Below, in pieces: positions 1 to 7,552 of a stretch of DNA of 27,312 nucleotides. The position numbers were made by a program, and so were the translations under genes. The DNA is from an uncultured Clostridium sp. (GTDB taxonomy: Bacteria; Bacillota; Clostridia; TANB77; CAG-508). The stretch spans positions 1 through 27,312 of the forward strand of contig USGK01000017.1 of assembly GCA_900554175.1 (NCBI GenBank), written 5' to 3'. A model generated the notes under the pieces. It saw only the letters and a program-made list of their open reading frames with translations, was not told where the DNA came from and made no database searches. Within the stretch, counting starts at the first letter, position 1; every line of letters begins with the position of its first letter.

Positions 1-171
1 TTAGTGCTAATAAATAAAATTTTTTAAGACATTTTCAAAAATGATTGACAATTTTAATTTACTTTCACACTTTTTTATTATTTCCATAAAATATTTATAT
101 ATAATTTTTTTAAGGTTTATAGGTAAATCCTTTATAAAAAACCTAAATATATTATGCAAGGATTTTAGATT

Positions 172-1158
172 ATGAAAAAATATAAATTAGCTATAGTTGG
201 TGCAACTGGTGTTGTTGGCAGAACAGCTCTTAAAGTTTTAGAAGAAAAAAATTTTTCCAATTTAGAATACACTCTATTTTCTTCAAAAAAATCAGCTGGA
301 ACACACATAAAATTTTTTAACAAAGATTATATAGTAAATGAACTTATAGAATCATCTTTTGATGAAAAGTTTGACTTTGCAATATTTTCTGCTGGGGCTG
401 AAACAGCAAAAAAATTTGCTCCAATCGCTGTTTCAAAAGGATGTATTGTAATTGATAATAGTAGTGCTTTTAGAATGGATCCAAACGTTCCTTTAGTTGT
501 CCCCGAAGTAAATCCTAATGACATATTCTTAAACAAAGGAATAATTGCTAACCCTAATTGTTCAACAATTCAAGCTGTTGTGCCATTAAAAGTTCTTGAT
601 GATAAATATAAAATAAAGAGAATAATTTATTCTACATATCAAGCAGTATCTGGAGCTGGAAAATTAGGACTAGAAGATTTACTTACAAAATCAACAGATA
701 AAAATCTAAAAAAATTTCCTCATCCCATATACAACAATTGCTTACCTCATATAGATGTATTTTTAAATGATGGGTATACAAAAGAAGAACATAAAATGAT
801 AAATGAGACAAGAAAAATACTTGGCAATCCTAATTTAAATATAACCGCAACTGCTGTTAGAGTTCCTGTTGAAAACTCTCATTCGGAGTCCATAAATGTT
901 GAATTTGAAAAAGACTTTGATTTAAAAGATTTAATTAAGTCATTAAAAAATTCTAAAAATATTATTGTTAAAGATGATATACAAAACGATATATATCCTA
1001 TGCCAATAAATGCAACTGGTAAAGATGAGGTTTTTGTAGGACGTTTAAGAAGAGATTACAGTCAAAAAAACTCATTGAATTTTTGGGTAGTAGCAGATAA
1101 TATAAGAAAAGGTGCTGCTACAAATGCTGTTCAGATTTTAGAGAATTTATTAGTTTAA
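172..1158 (+). CDS. asd: Aspartate-semialdehyde dehydrogenase
   Basis: It reduces aspartyl phosphate to aspartate semialdehyde with NADPH, the branch-point step toward lysine/diaminopimelate, threonine and methionine, in the cytoplasm. The N-terminus has the dinucleotide-binding glycine motif GATGVVG (residues 10-16). The catalytic cysteine is Cys130 in NPNCST, and QAVSGAG follows at 157-163. The active-site His is His237 in RVPVENSHSE, where the usual Gly before the His is Ser. At 328 residues it is full length for the family. The start is supported by CAAGGA 9 bases upstream. The gene stands alone: no dapA, hom or lysC follows, and the next gene has its own promoter-like sequence. The 171 bases upstream are AT-rich, and I see no lysine riboswitch or T-box in them. 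A TATAAT at 100-105 could be the -10, but its -35 is poor. Confidence 0.95.
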   Translation: MKKYKLAIVGATGVVGRTALKVLEEKNFSNLEYTLFSSKKSAGTHIKFFNKDYIVNELIESSFDEKFDFAIFSAGAETAKKFAPIAVSKGCIVIDNSSAFRMDPNVPLVVPEVNPNDIFLNKGIIANPNCSTIQAVVPLKVLDDKYKIKRIIYSTYQAVSGAGKLGLEDLLTKSTDKNLKKFPHPIYNNCLPHIDVFLNDGYTKEEHKMINETRKILGNPNLNITATAVRVPVENSHSESINVEFEKDFDLKDLIKSLKNSKNIIVKDDIQNDIYPMPINATGKDEVFVGRLRRDYSQKNSLNFWVVADNIRKGAATNAVQILENLLV

Positions 1159-1283
1159 TATTTAAGAATTGAATTATCTTAATAGAATCTCAATTGTTTA
1201 ATTATATAATAGTTATAAGTTTTTGTTAAATTCATGTAATATAAATGTAATGTTTTTGAAATATTTTATGCGTATTTTTGTAG

Positions 1284-1289
1284 TATAAT
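1284..1289 (+). promoter_or_regulatory. Probable -10 box of the HExxH gene
   Basis: A perfect TATAAT lies 28 bases before the start codon of the 1318 gene, followed by AAAGGAG as ribosome site. No good -35 is found at 16-18 bases; the nearest TTGAAA (1256-1261) is 22 bases away. The rest of the gap after asd (1159-1283) shows only a weak 6-bp hairpin at 1162-1182. Confidence 0.4.
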
Positions 1290-1317
1290 ATAGTAAGAAA
1301 AAACAAAGGAGATTAGA

Positions 1318-2397
1318 ATGACTATAGAAAAAGAGCTAAAACAAGCTGGAATTGAAGTTACTGAAAAACTTGATATTTTCACTATTAATCGAATAGCAAA
1401 AAATGTTGCCCATAAAATATCTAATAAAACTTTGAAATTAGGCTTAGATGAAAAAAGCATTTTTATTAAACTATCCAAATTAGATATGTATAAAGCCAAT
1501 ATGCCGGATGGAATTGCAGAAGCAAACTATTTCTATAAAAATTGTTCAATATACTTTAATAGTCATATACCTAATGAGGAATTAGACGAGTTTGCAATTC
1601 ATGAGTGTTTACATTATTTGCAAGAAAAGAAAGATAAAAATAATAACCTTTTAAAAATGGGACTATGTAGTTATAATTCTTCCAAACCAACTGGTTTAGG
1701 GCTAAATGAAGCTGCAGTCCAATATCTATCTTCAAGAATTATTGGAATTAAACCTGATTATGAAAAATATTACGGAATAAATCTATTTACACCAAGTCCA
1801 TCTTATTACCCTTTAGAATGCTCTCTTCTTAATGAAATTTTATATTTTCTAGATGAAGATATTTTATTAAAAAGTACCATATTTTCAGATAATGACTTTA
1901 AAAATCTAATAATTGAACATACTTCTTTAAAAGTTTTTAAGAAAATAGAAAAATACTTTGACTTAATTTTAAATCTTGAAGAAAATATTGTGATTACAAA
2001 TAATAAATTAATTTTATTAAAAGAGAATTCTTCTTCTGAAAAATACATTAAAAAGATTAATAAATATAAAGAAGAAATAAAAGAATCTTTCTTATCTGCA
2101 CAAAATTTGATAATTGAGTCATTTTTTAATTATAAATTCAATAAAATTATTGATTTAGAAAACCTCGAAAATTTCAGAAAGTCATTGTATAAATTTAGTG
2201 ATATTATTGGAACTACTGAAAACTACACTTTTTTTGACAGATACTATGCAGAAACAATGAATAAGCTTGAACATAAATGTAATATATTAGAAAATGGTGG
2301 TGTAGAAACTGCCTTGGAATCTCAAAAAAATAACTTTATTTTTAAATTTATTCTAAAATTAAAGAATCTTTTTGCAAATGAAAAAAAATTTGATTAG
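1318..2397 (+). CDS. Unrecognised HExxH protein, putative zinc metallopeptidase
   Basis: I do not recognise the family. The protein (359 residues) has no signal peptide or membrane segment, so it is probably cytoplasmic. The one clear motif is HECLH at residues 95-99, in the helix sequence EFAIHECLHYLQ. It is followed 31 residues later by GLNEAAVQ (128-135), whose Glu131 sits where gluzincin-type peptidases place the third zinc ligand. The C-terminal half (about 180-340) is rich in Lys, Glu and Leu and looks helical or coiled-coil. The start is fixed by AAAGGAG six bases upstream. The gene appears monocistronic, with its own -10 box and a strong terminator directly after the stop. Peptidase activity is inferred from the motif only; a non-catalytic zinc-binding role is possible. 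Confidence 0.75.
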   Translation: MTIEKELKQAGIEVTEKLDIFTINRIAKNVAHKISNKTLKLGLDEKSIFIKLSKLDMYKANMPDGIAEANYFYKNCSIYFNSHIPNEELDEFAIHECLHYLQEKKDKNNNLLKMGLCSYNSSKPTGLGLNEAAVQYLSSRIIGIKPDYEKYYGINLFTPSPSYYPLECSLLNEILYFLDEDILLKSTIFSDNDFKNLIIEHTSLKVFKKIEKYFDLILNLEENIVITNNKLILLKENSSSEKYIKKINKYKEEIKESFLSAQNLIIESFFNYKFNKIIDLENLENFRKSLYKFSDIIGTTENYTFFDRYYAETMNKLEHKCNILENGGVETALESQKNNFIFKFILKLKNLFANEKKFD

Positions 2398-2398
2398 T

Positions 2399-2447
2399 AA
2401 TAAATCTCCATAATCATAAAATATTTGATTCTGGAGATTTATTTTAT
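2399..2447. terminator. Terminator between convergent genes
   Basis: AATAAATCTCC (2399-2409) pairs perfectly with GGAGATTTATT (2433-2443), 11 bp, starting two bases after the stop of the HExxH gene and followed by TTATATTATATTTTC. It lies between that gene and the convergent dgt. On the minus strand a T-rich run occurs only a few bases beyond the stem, so it may also serve dgt. Confidence 0.75.
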
Positions 2448-2476
2448 ATTATATTTTCTATTTAATCTTCACTATT

Positions 2477-3691
2477 CTAAAATCTTATTATTTCTTCATA
2501 TGCATCCATTGCAAATTTATCTGTCATACCTGAAATATAGTAGATTATAGCTGAGCAATAATCTTCTTTTTTATTAATATCAAAGATGATTTTATTTTTC
2601 AAATTTAAATTACTTCTTGCTCTCTCATTAAGATTCCAATATTTTTGAATCCATTTAGTAAAAACCCCAACGAATTTAGGATAGATTTTTCTAGCTTCCT
2701 GTAATTTTTCTAAAGTATTATTTCCGTCGTATAATTCGTATAATTTATTATATAATTCATTTATAACTAATTCGAAGTATCTATTAGCTGGTTTCATTCT
2801 TTCATTATAATATATATTTTTATAATTAAATAATTTAATTTTATCCATCATACCAACAGCATCATTAGAAAAACACAATCCATTTTCTAATGATGAATTT
2901 TTACATAAATCGGAAACTAACATATTTATTATTAAATTATTATTAATTTTTTCTTCTTTACTTAAATTCAAAATATTATATAATTCATCTAGATTATTCT
3001 TATCTATAATTTCTAACTTTATTGCATCTTCTATGTCTCTACCTATATAAGAAATTTTATCTGCAATTTTTACAACACATCCTTCCCACGTATATGGACT
3101 ATACTCATTTGGTCTTGTATAATCTTTTAAATCTATATATTCTTCACGTGGTCTTATTGAATTTTGGTCAACTTCACCACAATGTGAAATTATTCCGTCA
3201 CGAACCGCATATGTTAAATTCATATTTTGTTCATTTTGTTCTCTATCTTCTAAAAGCTCAATATTATCCACTAAGTTTAAGCCATTTTGTTCATGCCAAA
3301 ATTTTTTCCCTAAATCTCTTTCAGATATTTTTGAAAGTATTTTTTCTCCTTGATGTCCAAATGGACTATGTCCTAAATCATGACCTGTTGCAATTGCTTT
3401 TGTAAGTTCTGTATTTAACCCTAGATATTTCGCAATGGTATAACTTATAGATTCTACATATGCTACATGTTCTATTCTAGTACATATATGATCATTTTCT
3501 GGTGAGAAAAAAACTTGTGTTTTATGCCTTAATCTTCTGTAAGCTGTACTATATAAAATTCTTGTATAGTCTCTTTCAAATTCGGATCTTAAAGATGTCG
3601 AATCATCATATAACTTATTCTCTCTTTTTATCATATTGCCATATTTTTCGTTAAAAATATTTGCAGAAACTTCTTTAAATTCTTCTTTCAT
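2477..3691 (-). CDS. dgt: Deoxyguanosinetriphosphate triphosphohydrolase-like protein (HD superfamily)
   Basis: Family members hydrolyse dGTP or other dNTPs to the deoxynucleoside plus triphosphate, which affects dNTP pools. The HD metal site is visible: His75 in RIEHV, His104-Asp105 in ATGHDLGHSPFGHQGE, and Asp211 in KIADKISYIGRD. The N-terminal YSTAYRRLRHKTQVF segment is typical of bacterial Dgt proteins. The longest frame begins at 3703, but that ATG directly abuts the AAAGGA ribosome site (no spacing). The ATG at 3691 lies 12 bases downstream and is preferred, giving 404 residues. It is divergent from htrA, with a promoter at 3748-3776. In Clostridia dgt often precedes dnaG and the primary sigma factor gene; here it does not, so the exact substrate is open. 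Confidence 0.9.
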   Translation of the reverse strand: MKEEFKEVSANIFNEKYGNMIKRENKLYDDSTSLRSEFERDYTRILYSTAYRRLRHKTQVFFSPENDHICTRIEHVAYVESISYTIAKYLGLNTELTKAIATGHDLGHSPFGHQGEKILSKISERDLGKKFWHEQNGLNLVDNIELLEDREQNEQNMNLTYAVRDGIISHCGEVDQNSIRPREEYIDLKDYTRPNEYSPYTWEGCVVKIADKISYIGRDIEDAIKLEIIDKNNLDELYNILNLSKEEKINNNLIINMLVSDLCKNSSLENGLCFSNDAVGMMDKIKLFNYKNIYYNERMKPANRYFELVINELYNKLYELYDGNNTLEKLQEARKIYPKFVGVFTKWIQKYWNLNERARSNLNLKNKIIFDINKKEDYCSAIIYYISGMTDKFAMDAYEEIIRF

Positions 3692-3747
3692 ATTTAATTT
3701 CATTCCTTTCGCAAGTCTTACTCTTTTATTACTGCTTACTTTAATTA

Positions 3748-3776
3748 ATTATAGTTTTATAATTTTATCATATCAA
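3748..3776 (-). promoter_or_regulatory. dgt promoter
   Basis: On the minus strand TTGATA (3776-3771), 17 bases of spacer and TATAAT (3753-3748) form a near-consensus vegetative promoter about 57 bases upstream of the preferred dgt start. Confidence 0.65.
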
Positions 3777-3802
3777 AAATTATTTATCAATAAGTCTCAA
3801 TT

Positions 3803-3836
3803 TTTTCACACATTTTTCACAAATATATTGTATCAT
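3803..3836 (+). promoter_or_regulatory. Tandem TTTTCACA operator and promoter of htrA
   Basis: Two exact TTTTCACA octamers lie at 3803-3810 and 3814-3821, so their starts are 11 bp apart, about one helical turn. Nine bases later comes TATCAT (3831-3836), a plausible -10. No -35 exists at the right distance (3808-3813 is ACACAT), so the octamers sit where a -35 would be, as in promoters activated by OmpR/PhoB-type regulators. From memory, TTTTCACA is the repeated octamer of the CssR-dependent htrA and htrB promoters of B. subtilis. A 14-base palindrome, ATCATTTAAATGAT (3832-3845), overlaps the proposed start region. An alternative -10 is TAAAAT at 3865-3870. Confidence 0.55.
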
Positions 3837-3890
3837 TTAAATGATTAAAAAAATAAAAATTTGATAAAATATTAATTAAGGAGGTATTTT

Positions 3891-5141
3891 ATGGAAGAAA
3901 ATAAAAATAATTTTAAAAATGTAACAAATAATTATTCAAACGAAAAAACAAATGGAGGTTTTAAAAGAAATGTTGCAATGCCTTTTTTTAGTGGTGTTGT
4001 TGGGTGTATTTTAGTAATTGGAACTTGTTTTGGTGTTCCTTCAATTAAATCAAAGTTGATTGGATCTACTACAACTTCTACTACTTCTACTTCTTATTCA
4101 AAAGAAACACCAAATACAGGAACAGTTGATCAAGTATCTCTTTCAAAATATTCTGATACAGCTGTATATTCAGCAAATAAAATATTACCTTCTATAGTCG
4201 GTATAGAAGTTACTTATAATGTAACATCTTCAATGTCATCATTTTACGGAATGTTTAATCAAAAAACTCCTTCTACATCTACTGCTACTGCATCTGGTTC
4301 AGGAATAATTATAAGTAATGATGGTTATATTTTAACAAATAACCATGTAGTAAGTAGTTCTTCATCTACAACATATTATGATATTTCTGAAGCTACATCA
4401 GTAAAGGTAAAACTACAAAATGATGATAAAGAATATGAAGCTAAAATTATTGGAAAGGATTCTCAAACTGATTTAGCAGTTTTAAAAATTGAAGCAAGCA
4501 ATTTAACTCCTGCAGAATTTGCAGACTCAGATTCAATAAAAGTTGGTGAATTTGCTATGGCAGTTGGTAATCCTTTAGACTTAGGTACTACTATAACATG
4601 TGGTGTTATAAGTGCTGTAAGTAGAGAAGTTTCTGATAGCGACGGTAATAAATATACTTGTATTCAAACAGATGCTGCTATTAACTCTGGAAACAGTGGT
4701 GGTGCATTAGTAAATAGTGAAGGAAAAGTAATTGGAATTAATACAATGAAAGTTTCTAGTACAGGTGTTGAAGGTATTGGATTTGCTATTCCTATAAATT
4801 CTACAATAAGTGTAACTAATGACTTAATAACTTATAATAAAGTTAGAAGACCTTATATTGGTATTTCTGGCAGAAACTTAGATGAACAAACAGCTTCAAA
4901 AAATAATTTGACAGCTGGTATATATGTAGTATCTGTTGAAGAATACTCAGCAGCTGAAAAAGCTGGTGTAAAAGCTGGTGATATAATTACTGAATTTGAC
5001 GGAAATAAAGTCTTAACCATGGAAGAATTAAATAATATAAAAAATAATCATGCGATTGGTGATACTGTTTCACTAAAACTTGTCCGTAATGGTAGTGAAA
5101 AACAATTATCTATTACTTTAGGTGAATCAAAAGCTGAATAA
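3891..5141 (+). CDS. htrA: HtrA/DegP-type serine protease, membrane-anchored
   Basis: It is an extracytoplasmic quality-control protease and chaperone that degrades misfolded secreted proteins. The order is a short cytoplasmic N-terminus, one membrane segment (about residues 28-50, including FFSGVVGCILVIGTCFG), a Ser/Thr-rich linker (about 58-78), a trypsin-like domain and one C-terminal PDZ domain (about 322-412). The triad is His152 (TNNHVVS), Asp194 (QTDLAVL) and Ser269 (NSGNSGGAL). At 416 residues it matches Gram-positive HtrA. The start follows AAGGAGG at a spacing of 8. It is monocistronic. The TTTTCACA tandem repeats before the gene suggest control by a CssRS-like secretion-stress system, but no such two-component pair lies in this window. 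A matching repeat pair lies directly behind the gene. Confidence 0.95.
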   Translation: MEENKNNFKNVTNNYSNEKTNGGFKRNVAMPFFSGVVGCILVIGTCFGVPSIKSKLIGSTTTSTTSTSYSKETPNTGTVDQVSLSKYSDTAVYSANKILPSIVGIEVTYNVTSSMSSFYGMFNQKTPSTSTATASGSGIIISNDGYILTNNHVVSSSSSTTYYDISEATSVKVKLQNDDKEYEAKIIGKDSQTDLAVLKIEASNLTPAEFADSDSIKVGEFAMAVGNPLDLGTTITCGVISAVSREVSDSDGNKYTCIQTDAAINSGNSGGALVNSEGKVIGINTMKVSSTGVEGIGFAIPINSTISVTNDLITYNKVRRPYIGISGRNLDEQTASKNNLTAGIYVVSVEEYSAAEKAGVKAGDIITEFDGNKVLTMEELNNIKNNHAIGDTVSLKLVRNGSEKQLSITLGESKAE

Positions 5142-5172
5142 CCTTTATAAATTTTTTATAATTTGTATTATA

Positions 5173-5191
5173 TTTTCACATTTTTTTCACA
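5173..5191 (+). promoter_or_regulatory. Second tandem TTTTCACA pair, behind htrA
   Basis: TTTTCACA occurs at 5173-5180 and again at 5184-5191, exactly 11 bp apart, the same arrangement as upstream of htrA. Ten bases later is AATTAT (5202-5207), a weak -10; TATATT at 5212-5217 is an alternative. The pair begins 31 bases after the htrA stop and points toward a non-coding stretch that ends in a strong terminator. This suggests a second promoter under the same regulator. Confidence 0.5.
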
Positions 5192-5211
5192 AAAAAGACA
5201 AAATTATTTGT

Positions 5212-5311
5212 TATATTATATACAGTTAGTCAATAAGTTACTAACTATTATAAAAACATCCCCTTTTATTTTCGAAAAGCAGATAATTTTAGATTATCTG
5301 CTTTGTTTTTT
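5212..5311 (+). ncRNA. Putative small RNA downstream of htrA
   Basis: Inference. Between the second TTTTCACA pair and the terminator lie about 100 bases with no ATG on the plus strand. A 7-bp hairpin (AGTTAGT 5224-5230 with ACTAACT 5240-5246) is followed by an unstructured stretch containing CATCCCCTTTT (5257-5267), then the intrinsic terminator. This order (5' hairpin, single-stranded region with a C/U-rich patch, terminator) is that of many bacterial small RNAs. The alternative is a structured 3' UTR of htrA ending at the same terminator. Confidence 0.35.
5276..5311 (+). terminator. Strong intrinsic terminator behind htrA
   Basis: AAAGCAGATAAT (5276-5287) pairs perfectly with ATTATCTGCTTT (5293-5304) around a 5-base loop, followed by G and six T. 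It would end both the htrA mRNA and the proposed small RNA. Confidence 0.85.
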
Positions 5312-5335
5312 ATATTAATATATTTTTATAGCAAA

Positions 5336-5381
5336 AATCAAGAACTTCTATTAGATTACTCTATATAAAAAGTTCTTGATT
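5336..5381. terminator. Terminator of the lepA operon
   Basis: AATCAAGAACTT (5336-5347) and AAGTTCTTGATT (5370-5381) form a perfect 12-bp stem around a 22-base loop. On the minus strand it follows the stop of the membrane-anchored gene (5402) by 20 bases and is followed by TTTGC. On the plus strand it is followed by ATTTTTG, so it can act both ways. Confidence 0.7.
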
Positions 5382-5401
5382 ATTTTTGATTTTATAATAT
5401 T

Positions 5402-6253
5402 TTATAAAATTACTAAATCCATTTCACTTGTAAAATCTAAATTTCCATATGCATATATTATATAAATTGTTCCATTTTCACCATATAAATATACTTCAGA
5501 ATTATTTACATAGTAAATTGAACTTGCTAAATCTCTTTGATATACATTATAGCCTAATTCTGTTAAGTTTTTATTTTTTTCTTGTTTATTCTTTATTGTA
5601 TCTTGAATTTTTTTATTAGCTGTTTCTATCTCAATATCTTTTAAATTCAATAAATCTTCTAATTTTTCTTCTCTACTATCTTTTAAATTGTAATTATAGG
5701 TTTTAATAGTTACTTGTTGTTCACTATCATTTTCTTTTAACTCAGATTTTATAATTAATGATAAGATATCGTTTTGTACATATGCTTTATAATTTACTGT
5801 ATAAATATATTTATCTTGTGATTTACTTGCTGATGAATATATACTTTCGACTTTAGATTTAAATTCGTTTTGAATTTCTGTATTAAACCTTTTTGTAGTT
5901 TCTTCATCAATATTTATGTATGGTATTTTAACATCGATTGTACAATTATCTTTTTGAATGCTTTTGTTAAATTTTGCATATACTATTTCGTTTGCGTCTT
6001 CTTTTTTTACATTTATTTGTGTATTATCTAGTACATCTAGTTGGTTTGTAAAAATACTACCAAATTGATTTTCTAATTCTAGTTCTTTGTCCTTACTATC
6101 ATCTTGATTTATTCCTAATATTACATCTAATTTTTCTTCAGAAAAAAATTGTAGATATACTCCTACTCCTATTGATATAGCACAAATAATTATTACAACT
6201 ATATATAATGTTTTTAAGCCGTTATTTTTTTGTTCTTCTAATACTGGTCTCAT
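5402..6253 (-). CDS. Membrane-anchored protein with possible DUF4163/RsiV-like extracellular domain
   Basis: The protein (283 residues) has a short cytoplasmic N-terminus, one membrane helix at about residues 15-36 and a large outside domain. The outer part contains a segment (KIPYINIDEETTKRFNTEI) and an alternating Tyr/Asn/Lys strand pattern that resemble the DUF4163/DUF3298 fold of RsiV and PdaC. I see no deacetylase motif. The start is fixed by GGAGG about eight bases upstream. It is the last gene of the lepA operon, 30 bases after the preceding hypothetical gene, with a terminator directly behind. A sensor or anchor role at the cell surface is possible, but no sigma factor lies beside it as one would expect for a true RsiV. 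The family assignment is tentative. Confidence 0.7.
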   Translation of the reverse strand: MRPVLEEQKNNGLKTLYIVVIIICAISIGVGVYLQFFSEEKLDVILGINQDDSKDKELELENQFGSIFTNQLDVLDNTQINVKKEDANEIVYAKFNKSIQKDNCTIDVKIPYINIDEETTKRFNTEIQNEFKSKVESIYSSASKSQDKYIYTVNYKAYVQNDILSLIIKSELKENDSEQQVTIKTYNYNLKDSREEKLEDLLNLKDIEIETANKKIQDTIKNKQEKNKNLTELGYNVYQRDLASSIYYVNNSEVYLYGENGTIYIIYAYGNLDFTSEMDLVIL

Positions 6254-6283
6254 TTGCTTACCTCCATTTAAATTTCTTGTTTA

Positions 6284-6727
6284 TCATTTTCTTTTTTTGT
6301 CTCTTTTAAAATGCCTATTTATAAATTTTCTCATTTTTATTCTGATTTTTTGAAAAACGTTTGAATTTTCATATAGAGTTGGTAAGTTATTATTTTCTTC
6401 TAGGTAAGTTAAAATATCTCTATCTATATCATTTTCAACATAGACTTTTTGCAAAACAGCTTCATTCCAATATTTTTTTGATATCCATGCAATTAAAGAA
6501 TAAGTTTCTTCCTTTAGATTTTGATCTTCAATGGGGATATCTTTTGAAATTTTTGGTTTATAATTAGGGTTTGACTTTTTCTTTAATAAATCAACAAATT
6601 CCATTGGTAATTTTTCTAATTTTTCATCATCATCAATTGTTTTTAAATATTCTACTACCTCTGTATAAACATTACTTCTGTCTTCTGGCGTATTTATGTT
6701 TTCATTTTCTCCTTTTGTATTTTTCAT
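6284..6727 (-). CDS. Hypothetical hydrophilic protein in the lepA operon
   Basis: I do not recognise this 147-residue protein. It is soluble and charged, with an acidic N-terminal half (DDDEKLEKLPMEFVDLLKKK at about 37-56) and a very basic C-terminus ending in RHFKRDKKRK. The middle (about 77-110) contains aromatic residues (SLIAWISKKYWNEAV) and looks helical. GAGGAGG about six bases upstream supports the start. It lies 12 bases after the TrmH-family gene and 30 bases before the membrane-anchored gene, so all are probably on one mRNA. The basic tail could bind RNA or acidic lipids, but that is speculation. Confidence 0.75.
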   Translation of the reverse strand: MKNTKGENENINTPEDRSNVYTEVVEYLKTIDDDEKLEKLPMEFVDLLKKKSNPNYKPKISKDIPIEDQNLKEETYSLIAWISKKYWNEAVLQKVYVENDIDRDILTYLEENNNLPTLYENSNVFQKIRIKMRKFINRHFKRDKKRK

Positions 6728-6739
6728 CTTGTTCCTCCT

Positions 6740-7528
6740 CTATTTTTTTATCTTTTGTCTTACATATTCATAGATTATTATTCCAGTTGCAACAGATGCA
6801 TTTAAACTTTCAGTTTTTCCTAACATTGGAATTATTACTTTATCTGTAGCTATATTTTTTATTTCTTCTGATACTCCATTTGCTTCGTTTCCTATTACTA
6901 TTATACTATTACAATAATTTATATCATATATATCCTTTTTTGCATTTAAATCTGTTACAATAATATTATACCCCTTATTTTTTAAATTTTCTATAGTTTT
7001 AGATAAATTTTCACATTCAATTACCTGAATTCTAAAAATTGCACCCATTGTAGAACGTACAACTTTTGGGCTATAACAATCTACCGTATTCTTAGATACG
7101 ATAATTTTTTTTATATTTGCACTATCTGCTGTTCTTAGAATTGTACCTAGATTCCCCGGATCTTGTAAATTATCTAATGCTATTATTACTTCATCTTGTT
7201 TTAAATCAACTTCTCGATTTTTTTTCTTAACAATTGCTAAAATTCCTTGTGGTGTTCCAACTTCTGTTATTATCTTAAATAAATTATCTGGAACACATTT
7301 TATTTTTTCTGAAATTTCTTTTCTTTTTAATAACTCTTTTGAATGTTCATTTTTTGCAAAACTTTCACATATAACTATTTCGCTTAATTCAATATTTTCG
7401 CTTATTGCTTCTTTCACTAGCTTTATTCCTTCAATTACATATTCATTAAATTCGTCTCTGTATTTTTTTTCTTTTAATTTCTTTATATGTTTTATTAAAC
7501 TATTCTCTTTACTTGATATGTTTTGCAT
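6740..7528 (-). CDS. TrmH/SpoU-family RNA 2'-O-methyltransferase
   Basis: The family transfers a methyl group from S-adenosylmethionine to a ribose 2'-OH in rRNA or tRNA, using a trefoil-knot SPOUT fold. The N-terminal substrate-binding part (about residues 1-105) is of the L30e-like kind, with EYVIEGIKLVKEA. The three SPOUT motifs are present: NLQDPGNLGTILRTADS (120-136, with Asn120 and Arg132), IVIGNEANGVS (210-220) and IPMLGKTESLNASVA (233-247). At 262 residues it fits the RlmB/TsnR-like proteins annotated as YsgA in Bacilli. The exact target nucleotide cannot be read from sequence. The start follows AAAGGA at about 11 bases. It lies 24 bases behind lepA. Confidence 0.9.
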   Translation of the reverse strand: MQNISSKENSLIKHIKKLKEKKYRDEFNEYVIEGIKLVKEAISENIELSEIVICESFAKNEHSKELLKRKEISEKIKCVPDNLFKIITEVGTPQGILAIVKKKNREVDLKQDEVIIALDNLQDPGNLGTILRTADSANIKKIIVSKNTVDCYSPKVVRSTMGAIFRIQVIECENLSKTIENLKNKGYNIIVTDLNAKKDIYDINYCNSIIVIGNEANGVSEEIKNIATDKVIIPMLGKTESLNASVATGIIIYEYVRQKIKK

Positions 7529-7552
7529 AAAAACTTTATTCCTTTCCTAATT

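Noticed and set aside
1..171. Lysine riboswitch or T-box before asd
   Set aside because: The leader is short and AT-rich, with only a small imperfect hairpin (about 113-143) and none of the conserved elements of either class.
3022..3405. Plus-strand frame of 127 codons
   Set aside because: It is antisense to dgt, with Leu/Phe/His-rich low-complexity translation and no ribosome site.
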